This document shows positions 51,561 to 59,365 of a DNA stretch of 64,000 nt, piece after piece. Origin of the DNA: an uncultured Eggerthella sp. (GTDB lineage Bacteria > Actinomycetota > Coriobacteriia > Coriobacteriales > Eggerthellaceae); NCBI GenBank assembly GCA_958431815.1, contig CAUASB010000005.1, positions 65,837 to 129,836 on the forward strand. The letters run 5' to 3'. Below the pieces are notes generated by a model that saw nothing but the letters and a program-made list of their open reading frames with translations, was not told the origin of the DNA and did no database searches. A program made the translations under genes and the position numbers. Position 1 is the first letter of the stretch. Every line of letters starts with the position of its first letter.

Positions 51561-51740
51561 TTTGGCAAATAAGACCCGAAAAGCACGAATGGATCCAGCT
51601 GTTGCGCTCCAAGTGAGCAGAAATGCCAGGCTGCTTGGGTGAATCGGCTGGTATTTGAAGGCTTGACTCTTCTGAGTCGTGCTTGAGGGGCAAAATTTGC
51701 CATCGGGATACCCGGTTTTGACGCAGGCGTCCCGATGGCT
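51561..51740. repeat. Structured intergenic element, copy B
   Basis: Same parts as copy A: TTTGGCAAAT at the start and ATTTGCCA (51695-51702) near the end; inner pair AAAAGCACGA (51579-51588) / TCGTGCTT (51677-51684); final hairpin GCCATCGGGA/TCCCGATGGC (51699-51739). Two interior blocks (GAAATGCC, GGCTTGA) are shared as well. It begins at the base after the EamA stop codon. Confidence 0.6.
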
Positions 51741-51765
51741 TCTTAATACGTTGCTGGATTGTTTG

Positions 51766-54093
51766 CTACGACGTGCTTGGGGCGGAAAGGTCGTACACCG
51801 TTACGCCGTCGATGACTTGGGCTTCGAAGTTGGCGGAAACCCATTCGGCGATTTCCGATGCGGCTTCCGACCCGCCCATTTGGCCGCCGCCCATGCCATC
51901 GCTGGAAATGTAGTAGCGAACCAGGCCTTCTTCTACGAAGCTCTTGAATTCGTCGAGCGTAGGGGCGGGGTCCGAGCCGTTGAACCCGCCGATGGCCATG
52001 ATGGGCAGTTCGCTTGCCAGTTGGTAGCCGGCGGCGTTCTGCGAACCTGTTGTAGCGGCAGCCCAACGGTACTCGCTGGCGTTTTCCCGTAGAAGCGCGG
52101 TGAGCTCTTGGCTTGTTGATTCGCCGCCAAGCATGTTGTTGCCACTGCCTCCTGGACCGTTTTGTGCGGGTTGGTTCCCGCCGGGTTGTGGGTCGGATGG
52201 GTCACTGGGGGCAGTTGCTGCGGCTGCGCCTTTTTCGTTCGGCTGGCTTTTGCTGCCATCATCGCTTTTTTTCGCATTGGGCTGTTCACCTGCGGTATCG
52301 GGCCGGGCTGAATTGCTCGACTCTGTTTGGGTGGCTGAATCTTCGGCAGCACTTGGGGCGTTGGTAGCTGCGGTGCTGTTGTCGGGATTGCCCTCACCTG
52401 GTGTGCCGCCCATGCCGCCTTCGGTGCTGGGACCTGCGGTTACGATGCTGCCATGGTGACCGGCGGCAATGGTGCAGCCCGTCCAGGCGATGGGCGCGGT
52501 CATAAGCGTTGCCAAGGCAACGGCAACGGCGATTCTCATGCCCTTGCGCGATGCGCGCGCCGCCCTGGCGCTGGGGTTTTCGCCATGTCCGAGTAAGGCG
52601 CATATCAAACCCAAGGCTGCAGCGCCTGTGCCTGCCACCACGATGACGTAGGCAAGCCATGTTTGCCAACCCGATTGCTGTATCAGGGAAAAGGCCCACA
52701 CGGCACTGAGTGCAACAAGCAGTGCCGCCGTGATTTTTGCGGTAACGTGGCTTCGGAGCTCCCAGAGCCCCTGCAAACATACGGCTGCCATCGTGGCAAC
52801 GGCAGGGGCAAGCGCTACCGTGTAGTACTGATGGAAGATGCCCGCCATGAAGCTGAACACGAGCCACGTAACGGCAAGCCAACATCCGAACACGGAAACG
52901 AAGGCGTATCTCATGCGGACAAGGTTGCTTCTGTGCGTAAAGGCGCCGTCTGCGTTGCGGATTGCGCTTTGGTTGATGGTGCATGCCGTGTCTGTTTCGG
53001 CTGGTTCGAAAGCGGTGTGATTCTGGGCTGTGCAATAGGCGGTGCTGCGCTTTTTCAAGGCGTACGTGGCAATAATCCCAATCACGATGCCGGCAAACGC
53101 CAGCAGCGCAAGCCATGTTATCTGATCGTTGAACCCGCTGCTGAACAGGCGAAATATCCCTGTTTCTCCCCACATGCCACCTTGGGCGGTGCCGTCGGTG
53201 GCGCCAGGCACCACCGAACCGGTTTCGTTGCCGGTCAGGCGCCCCAAGCCGTTGTAGCCGAACGTGAGCTCGAGGAAGGAATCGGTTTGCGAACCGCCGA
53301 AGTAAGGCCGTGCCCCTGAAGGCACCAGCACGGTGAGCAGAACCCACCAACCGGCGGATACTGCCATGGCACCCAACGCGCAAGCGGCATCAATGAATTT
53401 GCGGCGCAAGGAAACGGGCGAAAACGCGAACAGTGCCACAGCGAAGCCCGGCAAAACCAGAAACACCTGCAGTTGCTTGGTTAGAAATCCCAAGCCAATA
53501 AGCGCGCCCGCCGCAACAAACCAAAGGCTACGACGGCGGTTGCCCGAAAGCGTGTTTTCATGTTCTAGCCCTCGCAACAGGCAGCCTGAAGTGCCAAGCA
53601 TCAGCAGAATCAGCAGGGCATCGGGATTGTTGAAGCGGAACATCAGCGCTGCAACGGGAGTAAAGGTGAATACGAGCCCTGCGGCAACGCCGGCCCAATT
53701 TCCCCAATAACGGCGGGTGATGGCGTAGCACAGGTATGTGCATGCGATGCCCATCAAGGCTTGGGGCAACAGGATGGAAAACGAGCTTAAGCCCAGCAAG
53801 CGCACTGAAAGCGCCATGACCCATAACGAGGCAGGCGGTTTGTCTACCGTGATGGCGTTGCCGGCGTCGAGCGATCCCCACAGGAACGCCTCCCAGTTTT
53901 GTGAACCTGCCTGGGCGGCGGCGCTGTAGAACTCGTTGGCGTATCCTGAGGCATCAAGATTCCACAGGAACACGAAGCATGAAGTTGCCATCAGTGCGCA
54001 AAGCGCCAACCAATCGGTACGGGTGCGGGGTGGCGTGAAGGGGCCTGCCTTCGGCTGATGATGGTTTCGTTCCGAAAAAGCTGAACGGTTCAT
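51766..54093 (-). CDS. GT39 family glycosyltransferase, YkcB-like
   Basis: 775 aa. Multi-pass membrane protein with about 12 helices. LDASGYANEFYSAAAQAG and DAGNAITVDKPPASLW are the first-loop signatures of YkcB/ArnT-type GT39 enzymes, which use a lipid-phosphate sugar donor on the outer face of the membrane. A Ser/Asn/Gly/Gln-rich stretch (about 545-660) precedes a small folded C-terminal domain (EFKSFVEEGLVRYYIS...). ATG overlaps the stop of the GT2 gene (ATGA). The donor is probably made by that GT2 enzyme. Confidence 0.87.
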   Translation of the reverse strand: MNRSAFSERNHHQPKAGPFTPPRTRTDWLALCALMATSCFVFLWNLDASGYANEFYSAAAQAGSQNWEAFLWGSLDAGNAITVDKPPASLWVMALSVRLLGLSSFSILLPQALMGIACTYLCYAITRRYWGNWAGVAAGLVFTFTPVAALMFRFNNPDALLILLMLGTSGCLLRGLEHENTLSGNRRRSLWFVAAGALIGLGFLTKQLQVFLVLPGFAVALFAFSPVSLRRKFIDAACALGAMAVSAGWWVLLTVLVPSGARPYFGGSQTDSFLELTFGYNGLGRLTGNETGSVVPGATDGTAQGGMWGETGIFRLFSSGFNDQITWLALLAFAGIVIGIIATYALKKRSTAYCTAQNHTAFEPAETDTACTINQSAIRNADGAFTHRSNLVRMRYAFVSVFGCWLAVTWLVFSFMAGIFHQYYTVALAPAVATMAAVCLQGLWELRSHVTAKITAALLVALSAVWAFSLIQQSGWQTWLAYVIVVAGTGAAALGLICALLGHGENPSARAARASRKGMRIAVAVALATLMTAPIAWTGCTIAAGHHGSIVTAGPSTEGGMGGTPGEGNPDNSTAATNAPSAAEDSATQTESSNSARPDTAGEQPNAKKSDDGSKSQPNEKGAAAATAPSDPSDPQPGGNQPAQNGPGGSGNNMLGGESTSQELTALLRENASEYRWAAATTGSQNAAGYQLASELPIMAIGGFNGSDPAPTLDEFKSFVEEGLVRYYISSDGMGGGQMGGSEAASEIAEWVSANFEAQVIDGVTVYDLSAPSTS

Positions 54094-55061
54094 CGGCACT
54101 CAGCCGCCTTGGTCGTGGTGCTGGAATGGCTGATGCTTTGTTCGCTACCGCAGTTCAAAGCTGCATTTGCTTTTTGTGCTCCCGGTTGCTTACTTGAGGA
54201 GCTTTGGGCATGTCGCGCACCGTGCGCATGTGCTTTCGGCGGCGTTTTCCCACCTTGCTGTTCCTCTGCTTTCAGGCGGCGCATGCCGGCCAGGTCCTTG
54301 CGCACGGTATCAACGATGTGCACGGTTGAGCTGGGGTCTTCCTTCCACCGTACGGGAAATTCGTTCATGGCGATGCCCATGCGCTCGGCCAGCACCAAAA
54401 GCTCGGTGTCGAAGAACCATTCGTTGTCTTCGACGCAGGGAAGCAGGGCATGGGCGGCTTCCGCGCTTAGTGCCTTGAAACCACATTGGGCATCGTGGAA
54501 GCTAACGCCCAAGTAGTTTTGCAGCATGCAATTGTAGGTGCGGGAAATGAACTCGCGTTTGGGGCAGCGCTCCACCTGCGATTGCGCCATCAGGCGCGAG
54601 CCGAACGAGATGTCAACTTCACCATCCAAAATAGGCCGAAGAAGCTCAGGCGTTTGCAAGATGTCGGTGGAAAGGTCCACGTCCATATATGCCAGTGCGC
54701 GCGCCTGCGAGCTGAGCCATGCGGTTTTCAATGCACGCCCGCGTCCTTTTTCAGGGATGCGGATGGCGCGCACGTAGGTGGGGAAAGCTTCGGCCAGGCT
54801 GCAGGCAAGGTTCCAGGTTTTGTCGCTGCTGGCATTGTCGGCGATTACCGCTTGAGCCATGATGGGCTCGGGCAGAAGCTCCAGTGCTTTCAGCTGTTCT
54901 ACCAGGATCATGATGGAAGAGCCAAGCTCAACCTCTTCGTTGTATACGGGAATCACGATGTCGGCGTCGATTGCCTGCGGTTTTCCGGCGAATATCGCCT
55001 GTTCGGGGGTGAAGTTGCCCTTGATGGCAACATGGTGCACGGTGGGGTAGGCGGTGCTCAT
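54090..55061 (-). CDS. GT2 family glycosyltransferase, YkcC/DPM1-like
   Basis: 323 aa. ADIVIPVYNEEVELGSS, DNASSDKTW, KGRGRALKTAW and YMDVDLSTD (metal-binding DxD region) are the marks of polyprenyl-phosphate sugar synthases such as YkcC and DPM1. No C-terminal membrane helices are seen; instead there is a Lys/His/Ser-rich tail. It would make a polyprenyl-phosphate sugar for the GT39 enzyme. ATG 55061 has AAAGGAGCAG upstream, directly after a C9 tract on this strand. Confidence 0.87.
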   Translation of the reverse strand: MSTAYPTVHHVAIKGNFTPEQAIFAGKPQAIDADIVIPVYNEEVELGSSIMILVEQLKALELLPEPIMAQAVIADNASSDKTWNLACSLAEAFPTYVRAIRIPEKGRGRALKTAWLSSQARALAYMDVDLSTDILQTPELLRPILDGEVDISFGSRLMAQSQVERCPKREFISRTYNCMLQNYLGVSFHDAQCGFKALSAEAAHALLPCVEDNEWFFDTELLVLAERMGIAMNEFPVRWKEDPSSTVHIVDTVRKDLAGMRRLKAEEQQGGKTPPKAHAHGARHAQSSSSKQPGAQKANAALNCGSEQSISHSSTTTKAAECR

Positions 55062-55075
55062 GACTGCTCCTTTCT

Positions 55076-55084
55076 GGGGGGGGG
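55076..55084 (-). repeat. C9 (G9 on plus strand) homopolymer before the GT2 gene
   Basis: Nine identical bases ending about 15 bases before the GT2 start, next to its ribosome site. Length changes could alter the distance between the upstream gene and the start region or the mRNA fold. Confidence 0.5.
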
Positions 55085-55129
55085 TACTCGAAAGGTCGGT
55101 TCCCTTCGGACGTTTGGGTGCCAAGGCGG

Positions 55130-55807
55130 TTAGATGATCTGGCTGCTGGTTTCGGTGGCGCTTACGCTTGTGCCCTTGGATGCGGAGGCGTCGTTGCTTT
55201 GGGTTGAGCTGCTGTTTGATGCGCTGTCACCTGATACGTTGCTGCCTGTTGTGCTGCTGTCGGAAGTGCCGCTGTTTGACGAACCCGCATCGCCGCTGGG
55301 CGCGCTTGGTGCGTTTCCGCCTGCCGAATTGCTGGGGCTACCCTGCGCGTTTCCCGTGGGTCCCGATGCGGCCGCCCCGCCACTCGCTCCATTGGGGGCG
55401 CCGCCCTGACCACCGGGTTGCTGCATGGCCGTTTGTCCGCTTCCTGCTTGCGAGCTTCCTGCCGCGTTGGAAAGCCCGCCGCCCACGACGCCGCCGAACA
55501 TGCCGCATACCAGCGAAAGAGCGCAGGTCAGTGCGATAAGCTGCTTTTTTGTTTTAGGTTGGGCGGCCGCGGCGTCGTTGCTAGAGCGGGCGGCCGCTGC
55601 CGTGCATCCCTCGTCGGCGGGGCCCGAAGCTGTCCATTGGCCGTGGGCAGCGTAGGCGGCGCTGGTACCAAACGCTTGGCCTGCCCCTTGGTCGAAAGAT
55701 GGTTGCTGCTGGCCTGCCGACGGGCCGAAAACGCTTGTTTGCTCGATGCCGTTCTGTTGTGCTTTAGCGGCATTGATGCGAGGCTCGTTGTTTTCGTTGC
55801 TGTTCAT
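55130..55807 (-). CDS. Ser/Gly-rich single-pass membrane protein
   Basis: 225 aa, not recognised as a known family. Cytoplasmic N-terminal part about 1-88 (Gln/Ala-rich), one membrane helix about 89-112 (KKQLIALTCALSLVCGMFGG), then a disordered Gly/Ser/Ala/Asn tail of more than 100 residues. ATG 55807 has AAAGGAGC upstream. It lies 68 bases upstream of the GT2 gene on the same strand, so the three genes likely form one operon. Membrane region and tail resemble the start of trypsin-like/PDZ membrane proteases, but no protease domain is present. Confidence 0.68.
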   Translation of the reverse strand: MNSNENNEPRINAAKAQQNGIEQTSVFGPSAGQQQPSFDQGAGQAFGTSAAYAAHGQWTASGPADEGCTAAAARSSNDAAAAQPKTKKQLIALTCALSLVCGMFGGVVGGGLSNAAGSSQAGSGQTAMQQPGGQGGAPNGASGGAAASGPTGNAQGSPSNSAGGNAPSAPSGDAGSSNSGTSDSSTTGSNVSGDSASNSSSTQSNDASASKGTSVSATETSSQII

Positions 55808-55976
55808 CGGATGCTCCTTTCGCGCGGTTCTGCTTGGGCGGAAAAGCGAACGCCGTGCCGAAGGAATCCCTTCGCCAAGTTGCAACAAGGGGTTCGCCTC
55901 TCGCCCTTCGAAGTGCGGTTTGCTTGCGGCTAGTTGTATCGCGGGCTGGCATGCAAAATGCCCAAAAGGAGCAATC

Positions 55977-56062
55977 TTAAAGTTGCACTAAGGCTTCACC
56001 TGGTGTTTTATGGTTTCCCTTAGCTTTGCTTTAAGGTTGGGTTAAGGCGGCTGCGGTATTAT
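55977..56062. promoter_or_regulatory. OmpR-type direct repeats in the divergent promoter region
   Basis: TTAAGG occurs at 56031 and 56042 (11-base period), followed by TATTAT (56057-56062) as a -10 for the response regulator gene. A second 11-base pair, TTAAAG at 55977 and CTAAGG at 55988, lies nearer the leftward operon. Such 11-base direct repeats are the usual binding pattern for OmpR/PhoB regulators. The whole gene-free stretch is 332 bases (55808-56139). Confidence 0.5.
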
Positions 56063-56139
56063 CGGGGCGTAAGGAAGTTGCCCATTCGCCCGCTTTCCGA
56101 GGCAGGGCCGGGCATGAAACGCATGGCAAGGCTGAACGC

Positions 56140-56853
56140 ATGAAAGTATTGTTTGCAGAAGACGAACGCGCGCTGTCGCACGCGCTTACCACCATTTTGG
56201 AGCGCTGCTCGTACGAGGTTGATGCGGTGTTCGATGGCGCGTCGGCCTTGGACTGCCTATTAGATAGCGAATACGATGTGGCGGTGCTGGACATCATGAT
56301 GCCCAAGATGGACGGGCTTGAAGTGGTGCGCACTGCTCGCGCACAGGGTGTGCGCACACCGGTGATCATGCTCACTGCCAAGGGCACGGTAGACGATAAG
56401 GTGGAAGGCCTTGATGCTGGCGCAAACGACTATCTGGTGAAGCCGTTTTCCGCAAAAGAGCTGATGGCACGCTTACGCGCTTTAACGCGTCCGGCGAATG
56501 CGTTCGATACAACACCGCTTTCCGTAGGCAATGTGAAGCTTGACAGGGCAACCTGCACCCTTTCAGGGCCGGCAGGCAGCGAGCATTTGCCCAATCGCGA
56601 ATACCAGCTTATGGAATTGTTCATGGAACACCCCGGCGAATTGCTTTCCATGGGCAGGCTTTTGGAATGTGTGTGGGGCAGCGATGCTCCTGACGATTCG
56701 AACGTTGCGTGGGTGTATATCTCGTATCTGCGTAAGAAACTCGGTTCGGTTGGTGCGGATGTGCGTATCAAAACCTCGCGCAACCAAGGCTATTCACTGG
56801 TATGTGATGCGCCCTGCGCCGATCTTGTCGATGACGTGGAAGAGGTGCGCTGA
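56140..56853 (+). CDS. OmpR family response regulator
   Basis: 237 aa. Receiver 1-115: acidic DE pair at 9-10, phospho-acceptor Asp51 in AVLDIMMPKMDG, Lys in YLVKPFS. Winged-helix DNA-binding domain about 125-225 (LPNREYQLMELFMEHPGE; VWVYISYLRKKLG). Co-transcribed with the kinase gene that starts at the next base after its stop. Likely controls the divergent glycosyltransferase operon and itself. Confidence 0.93.
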   Translation: MKVLFAEDERALSHALTTILERCSYEVDAVFDGASALDCLLDSEYDVAVLDIMMPKMDGLEVVRTARAQGVRTPVIMLTAKGTVDDKVEGLDAGANDYLVKPFSAKELMARLRALTRPANAFDTTPLSVGNVKLDRATCTLSGPAGSEHLPNREYQLMELFMEHPGELLSMGRLLECVWGSDAPDDSNVAWVYISYLRKKLGSVGADVRIKTSRNQGYSLVCDAPCADLVDDVEEVR

Positions 56854-58266
56854 ATGGAGATGAGCAAACGCCTGCGCCGCAAGTTCATTGCGGTTGCTAC
56901 TGCTTCGGTTGCCGTGGTGCTGGCGGGAATCGTTGCTGCCATTAACGTGGTGAACTACTTCGATGTGTGCAACCAGGCGGATGCTCGTTTGGCGCTTATC
57001 CAGCAGAATGGCGGTGCGATCAGCGGTGATGCGGCGGCCGATGCTGCATCGGGCGGTTCGACGGACGAAGCGGCAGCGGCATCGAATGCTGATGACGCTT
57101 CATCGCCGAACGATTCATCCGATTCGCCTGCCGACTTGGGGCAGAAGCCGAAGCCTGCGGGGGATGGCTCTCAGCCCACCGATGACCCGGGCTCCAAGGA
57201 TGCGAGTGCAGGTCCGAAGGCAGATGGGGAAGCGCCAGGTGCTGCCATGCCCCGTGGCAATGCAGCCGAAATGGCGTTCGAAATGCGCTATTTCACGGTT
57301 TGCCTGAATGACGACGGCTCGGTTTCTTCGGTGAACGTAGATAAGATCGCTGCAGTATCCGCAGATCAGGCCGCTGAAATGGCGCAAGGTATGTCTGCTG
57401 GCGCATCTGGTTTCTTGGGCGAGTACCGCTATTCTACCGTGCAACAAGACGATGGTACGGTTCGCTGCGTGTTCCTTGATTGTTCGCGCGACTTGGGCAA
57501 CTTCACATCGTTTTTAACTGCCAGCGTGGCAATAAGCCTGGTGGGGCTGGTGCTGGTGTTCGTGCTGGTGTTCGTGCTTTCGAAGGTGGCCATTCGCCCT
57601 ATTGTGGAAAGCTATCAGAAGCAGAAAGCGTTTATCACCGATGCGAGCCACGAGATAAAAACGCCGCTGGCGGTAATTTCTGCTGCCAATGAAGTGCAGG
57701 AAATGGAAAACGGTGAAACCGAGTGGAGCCGCAGCATTGCCGAGCAGGTGAAGAGGCTGAGCGGGCTTACCGAACAGCTGGTTATGCTTGCACGCATGGA
57801 TGAAGGAGCATCGCGTTTTGCCAAGGAAGATGTGGATTTGAGCGAGCTGGTCGAGGAAATGGCCGAGCCGTTTTATCAGCTTGCCGAACAGCGCGGCAAA
57901 ACGCTCAAGAACGATATCGCCGCCGGCGTGCGCGTGCAGGGTGATGCCTCGGCGCTTTCGCAGGTGGTTGAGCTTCTGCTTGATAACGCCACGCGATATG
58001 CCAAGGACGGTACTCAGATTTTGTTGCGGCTGCGAAAACATGGCCGCAAGGTGCAGCTGAGTGTTTCCAACGAGGTAGAGCATATGCCGAAGGGCAACTT
58101 GGACAAGCTGTTTGAGCGCTTTTATCGCGACGATGCTTCCCGCAGTTCGCAGACAGGCGGCAGCGGCGTGGGCCTTTCGGTGGTGCGCTCCATTGCCGAA
58201 GCGCACGGCGGTACCGCGAAGGCCACTGCGCAAGGGAACCGCATCACGTTCACGGTGACACTGTAG
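56854..58266 (+). CDS. Sensor histidine kinase
   Basis: 470 aa. Two membrane helices (about 11-32 and 212-236). The extracytoplasmic segment between them starts with a low-complexity Ala/Asp/Ser/Pro stretch (about 50-135). After the second helix: H-box DASHEIKTPLAV, N-box LLDNATRYAKDG, G-box GGSGVGLSVVRSIAEAHGG. The HAMP region is short or absent. Partner of the response regulator just upstream. Confidence 0.93.
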   Translation: MEMSKRLRRKFIAVATASVAVVLAGIVAAINVVNYFDVCNQADARLALIQQNGGAISGDAAADAASGGSTDEAAAASNADDASSPNDSSDSPADLGQKPKPAGDGSQPTDDPGSKDASAGPKADGEAPGAAMPRGNAAEMAFEMRYFTVCLNDDGSVSSVNVDKIAAVSADQAAEMAQGMSAGASGFLGEYRYSTVQQDDGTVRCVFLDCSRDLGNFTSFLTASVAISLVGLVLVFVLVFVLSKVAIRPIVESYQKQKAFITDASHEIKTPLAVISAANEVQEMENGETEWSRSIAEQVKRLSGLTEQLVMLARMDEGASRFAKEDVDLSELVEEMAEPFYQLAEQRGKTLKNDIAAGVRVQGDASALSQVVELLLDNATRYAKDGTQILLRLRKHGRKVQLSVSNEVEHMPKGNLDKLFERFYRDDASRSSQTGGSGVGLSVVRSIAEAHGGTAKATAQGNRITFTVTL

Positions 58267-58269
58267 ACG

Positions 58270-58308
58270 AAAAGGCCCAACTGGTTTGCTTGACCAGTTA
58301 GGCCTTTT
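58270..58308. terminator. Terminator of the two-component operon (bidirectional)
   Basis: 14-bp stem with one mismatch (AAAAGGCC...AACTGG arm), 9-nt loop, A-run and T-run on the two sides; starts 3 bases after the stop. Confidence 0.9.
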
Positions 58309-58447
58309 GCTTTGTTGAGGGGGTTCGAACGCATTGCGCTCATGGCCCTTCATGGAATATTGCCAGAAATGGGCATGGGATTGAAGGCGTTTCACCTGGT
58401 GGAGTGCTCGCCCTGTTCGTTTTACGGATTAAACAGCTTGGTCAGCG

Positions 58448-58939
58448 TTAGAACGTAAGGCGCATTTCGTGCCAGGATACGCCGCCGTGCTCTGATGTGC
58501 AGATGCCTTCATCTACGAAGCCGAAGCCTTCGTAATAGTGCACCAGATGATCTTTGCAGGTGAGCACGACGCCCGTACGATTCTTGGCGCGCGCATCTTC
58601 GATAAGCGTGTTGATGGCTTTGCCGGCCAGGCCTTGTTTGCGGAATTCGGGGTCGGTGGCAACGCTGAATATCATTTGCCACGCGCCTTCGGGTTCGTGA
58701 AGTGTTGTATCGGCGAACATTTCATCGAGCAAGTGCGGGTTACTGGTTGCCATGCCGTTGATGAACGTGACAATGCGGCCGTTCTGCTTCAGCAGCCAGA
58801 AGCATTCGGGGTAAGCAGCGATGCGCTCTTCGATCTGTTGCAGCGTTGCGGCTTCCGCTTCAGGAAAGCAGATGCCCTCGATGCGAGCCACTTCAGCGGT
58901 ATCGGCCGGGGTGGCATGTTCAATGACGATGGGTTCCAT
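58448..58939 (-). CDS. GNAT family N-acetyltransferase
   Basis: 163 aa. Acetyl-CoA loop in VATDPEFRKQGLAGKAINTL (motif A) and the motif-B-like GVVLTCKDHLVHYYEGFGFVDEG. The pattern is close to arylalkylamine-type GNATs, but the acceptor cannot be told. GGAACACC precedes the ATG. Stands alone between the two-component operon and the CRISPR locus. Confidence 0.85.
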   Translation of the reverse strand: MEPIVIEHATPADTAEVARIEGICFPEAEAATLQQIEERIAAYPECFWLLKQNGRIVTFINGMATSNPHLLDEMFADTTLHEPEGAWQMIFSVATDPEFRKQGLAGKAINTLIEDARAKNRTGVVLTCKDHLVHYYEGFGFVDEGICTSEHGGVSWHEMRLTF

Positions 58940-59365
58940 GGGTGTTCCTTTGGTCGGGTTGGGGCTTCTACTGTAGCAGGGAAGTGGGGCAGGGTGGCTA
59001 AGCGATGCCTTTTGCGTTTTGAAATTATCCGATTTTGATTTGATTTTTAACCTCCAAAATCGCTCAACTCATAATTTGTTAAGCGAAAAGCTGAAGTAAT
59101 ATTAACTACCCTCAAAAGTGCTCTATGAATTCGAGACCCTGATTGGTGAACTGATAGCCAAATGTTTGAGTGGCCGAAAATGCAAGCTTTGGCGTTAGGG
59201 GGGAAGCCTTGCCTTGCTAGCGAGAGGCAAGAGGCACCACAGTCGTCTTCCTTGATTTCGGCTTCATGGGCATTATCCCGATAATTTCGCTGTTGACCTG
59301 GTATGGTTGTAACAAACCGCTAGTGGCAACTATGCTTATAAAAGCAAGATTGCGGAAGGGAAGAA
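58940..59365. other. AT-rich region upstream of cas9
   Basis: 426 bases without a gene, clearly more AT-rich than the surroundings, marking the border of the CRISPR-Cas locus. It has a 7-bp hairpin (CTTGCCT/AGGCAAG, 59208-59231) and a TTGACC box (59293-59298) without a convincing -10 at normal spacing. TATGCTTATAAAAGC just before the cas9 ribosome site may hold the -10. Confidence 0.5.
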
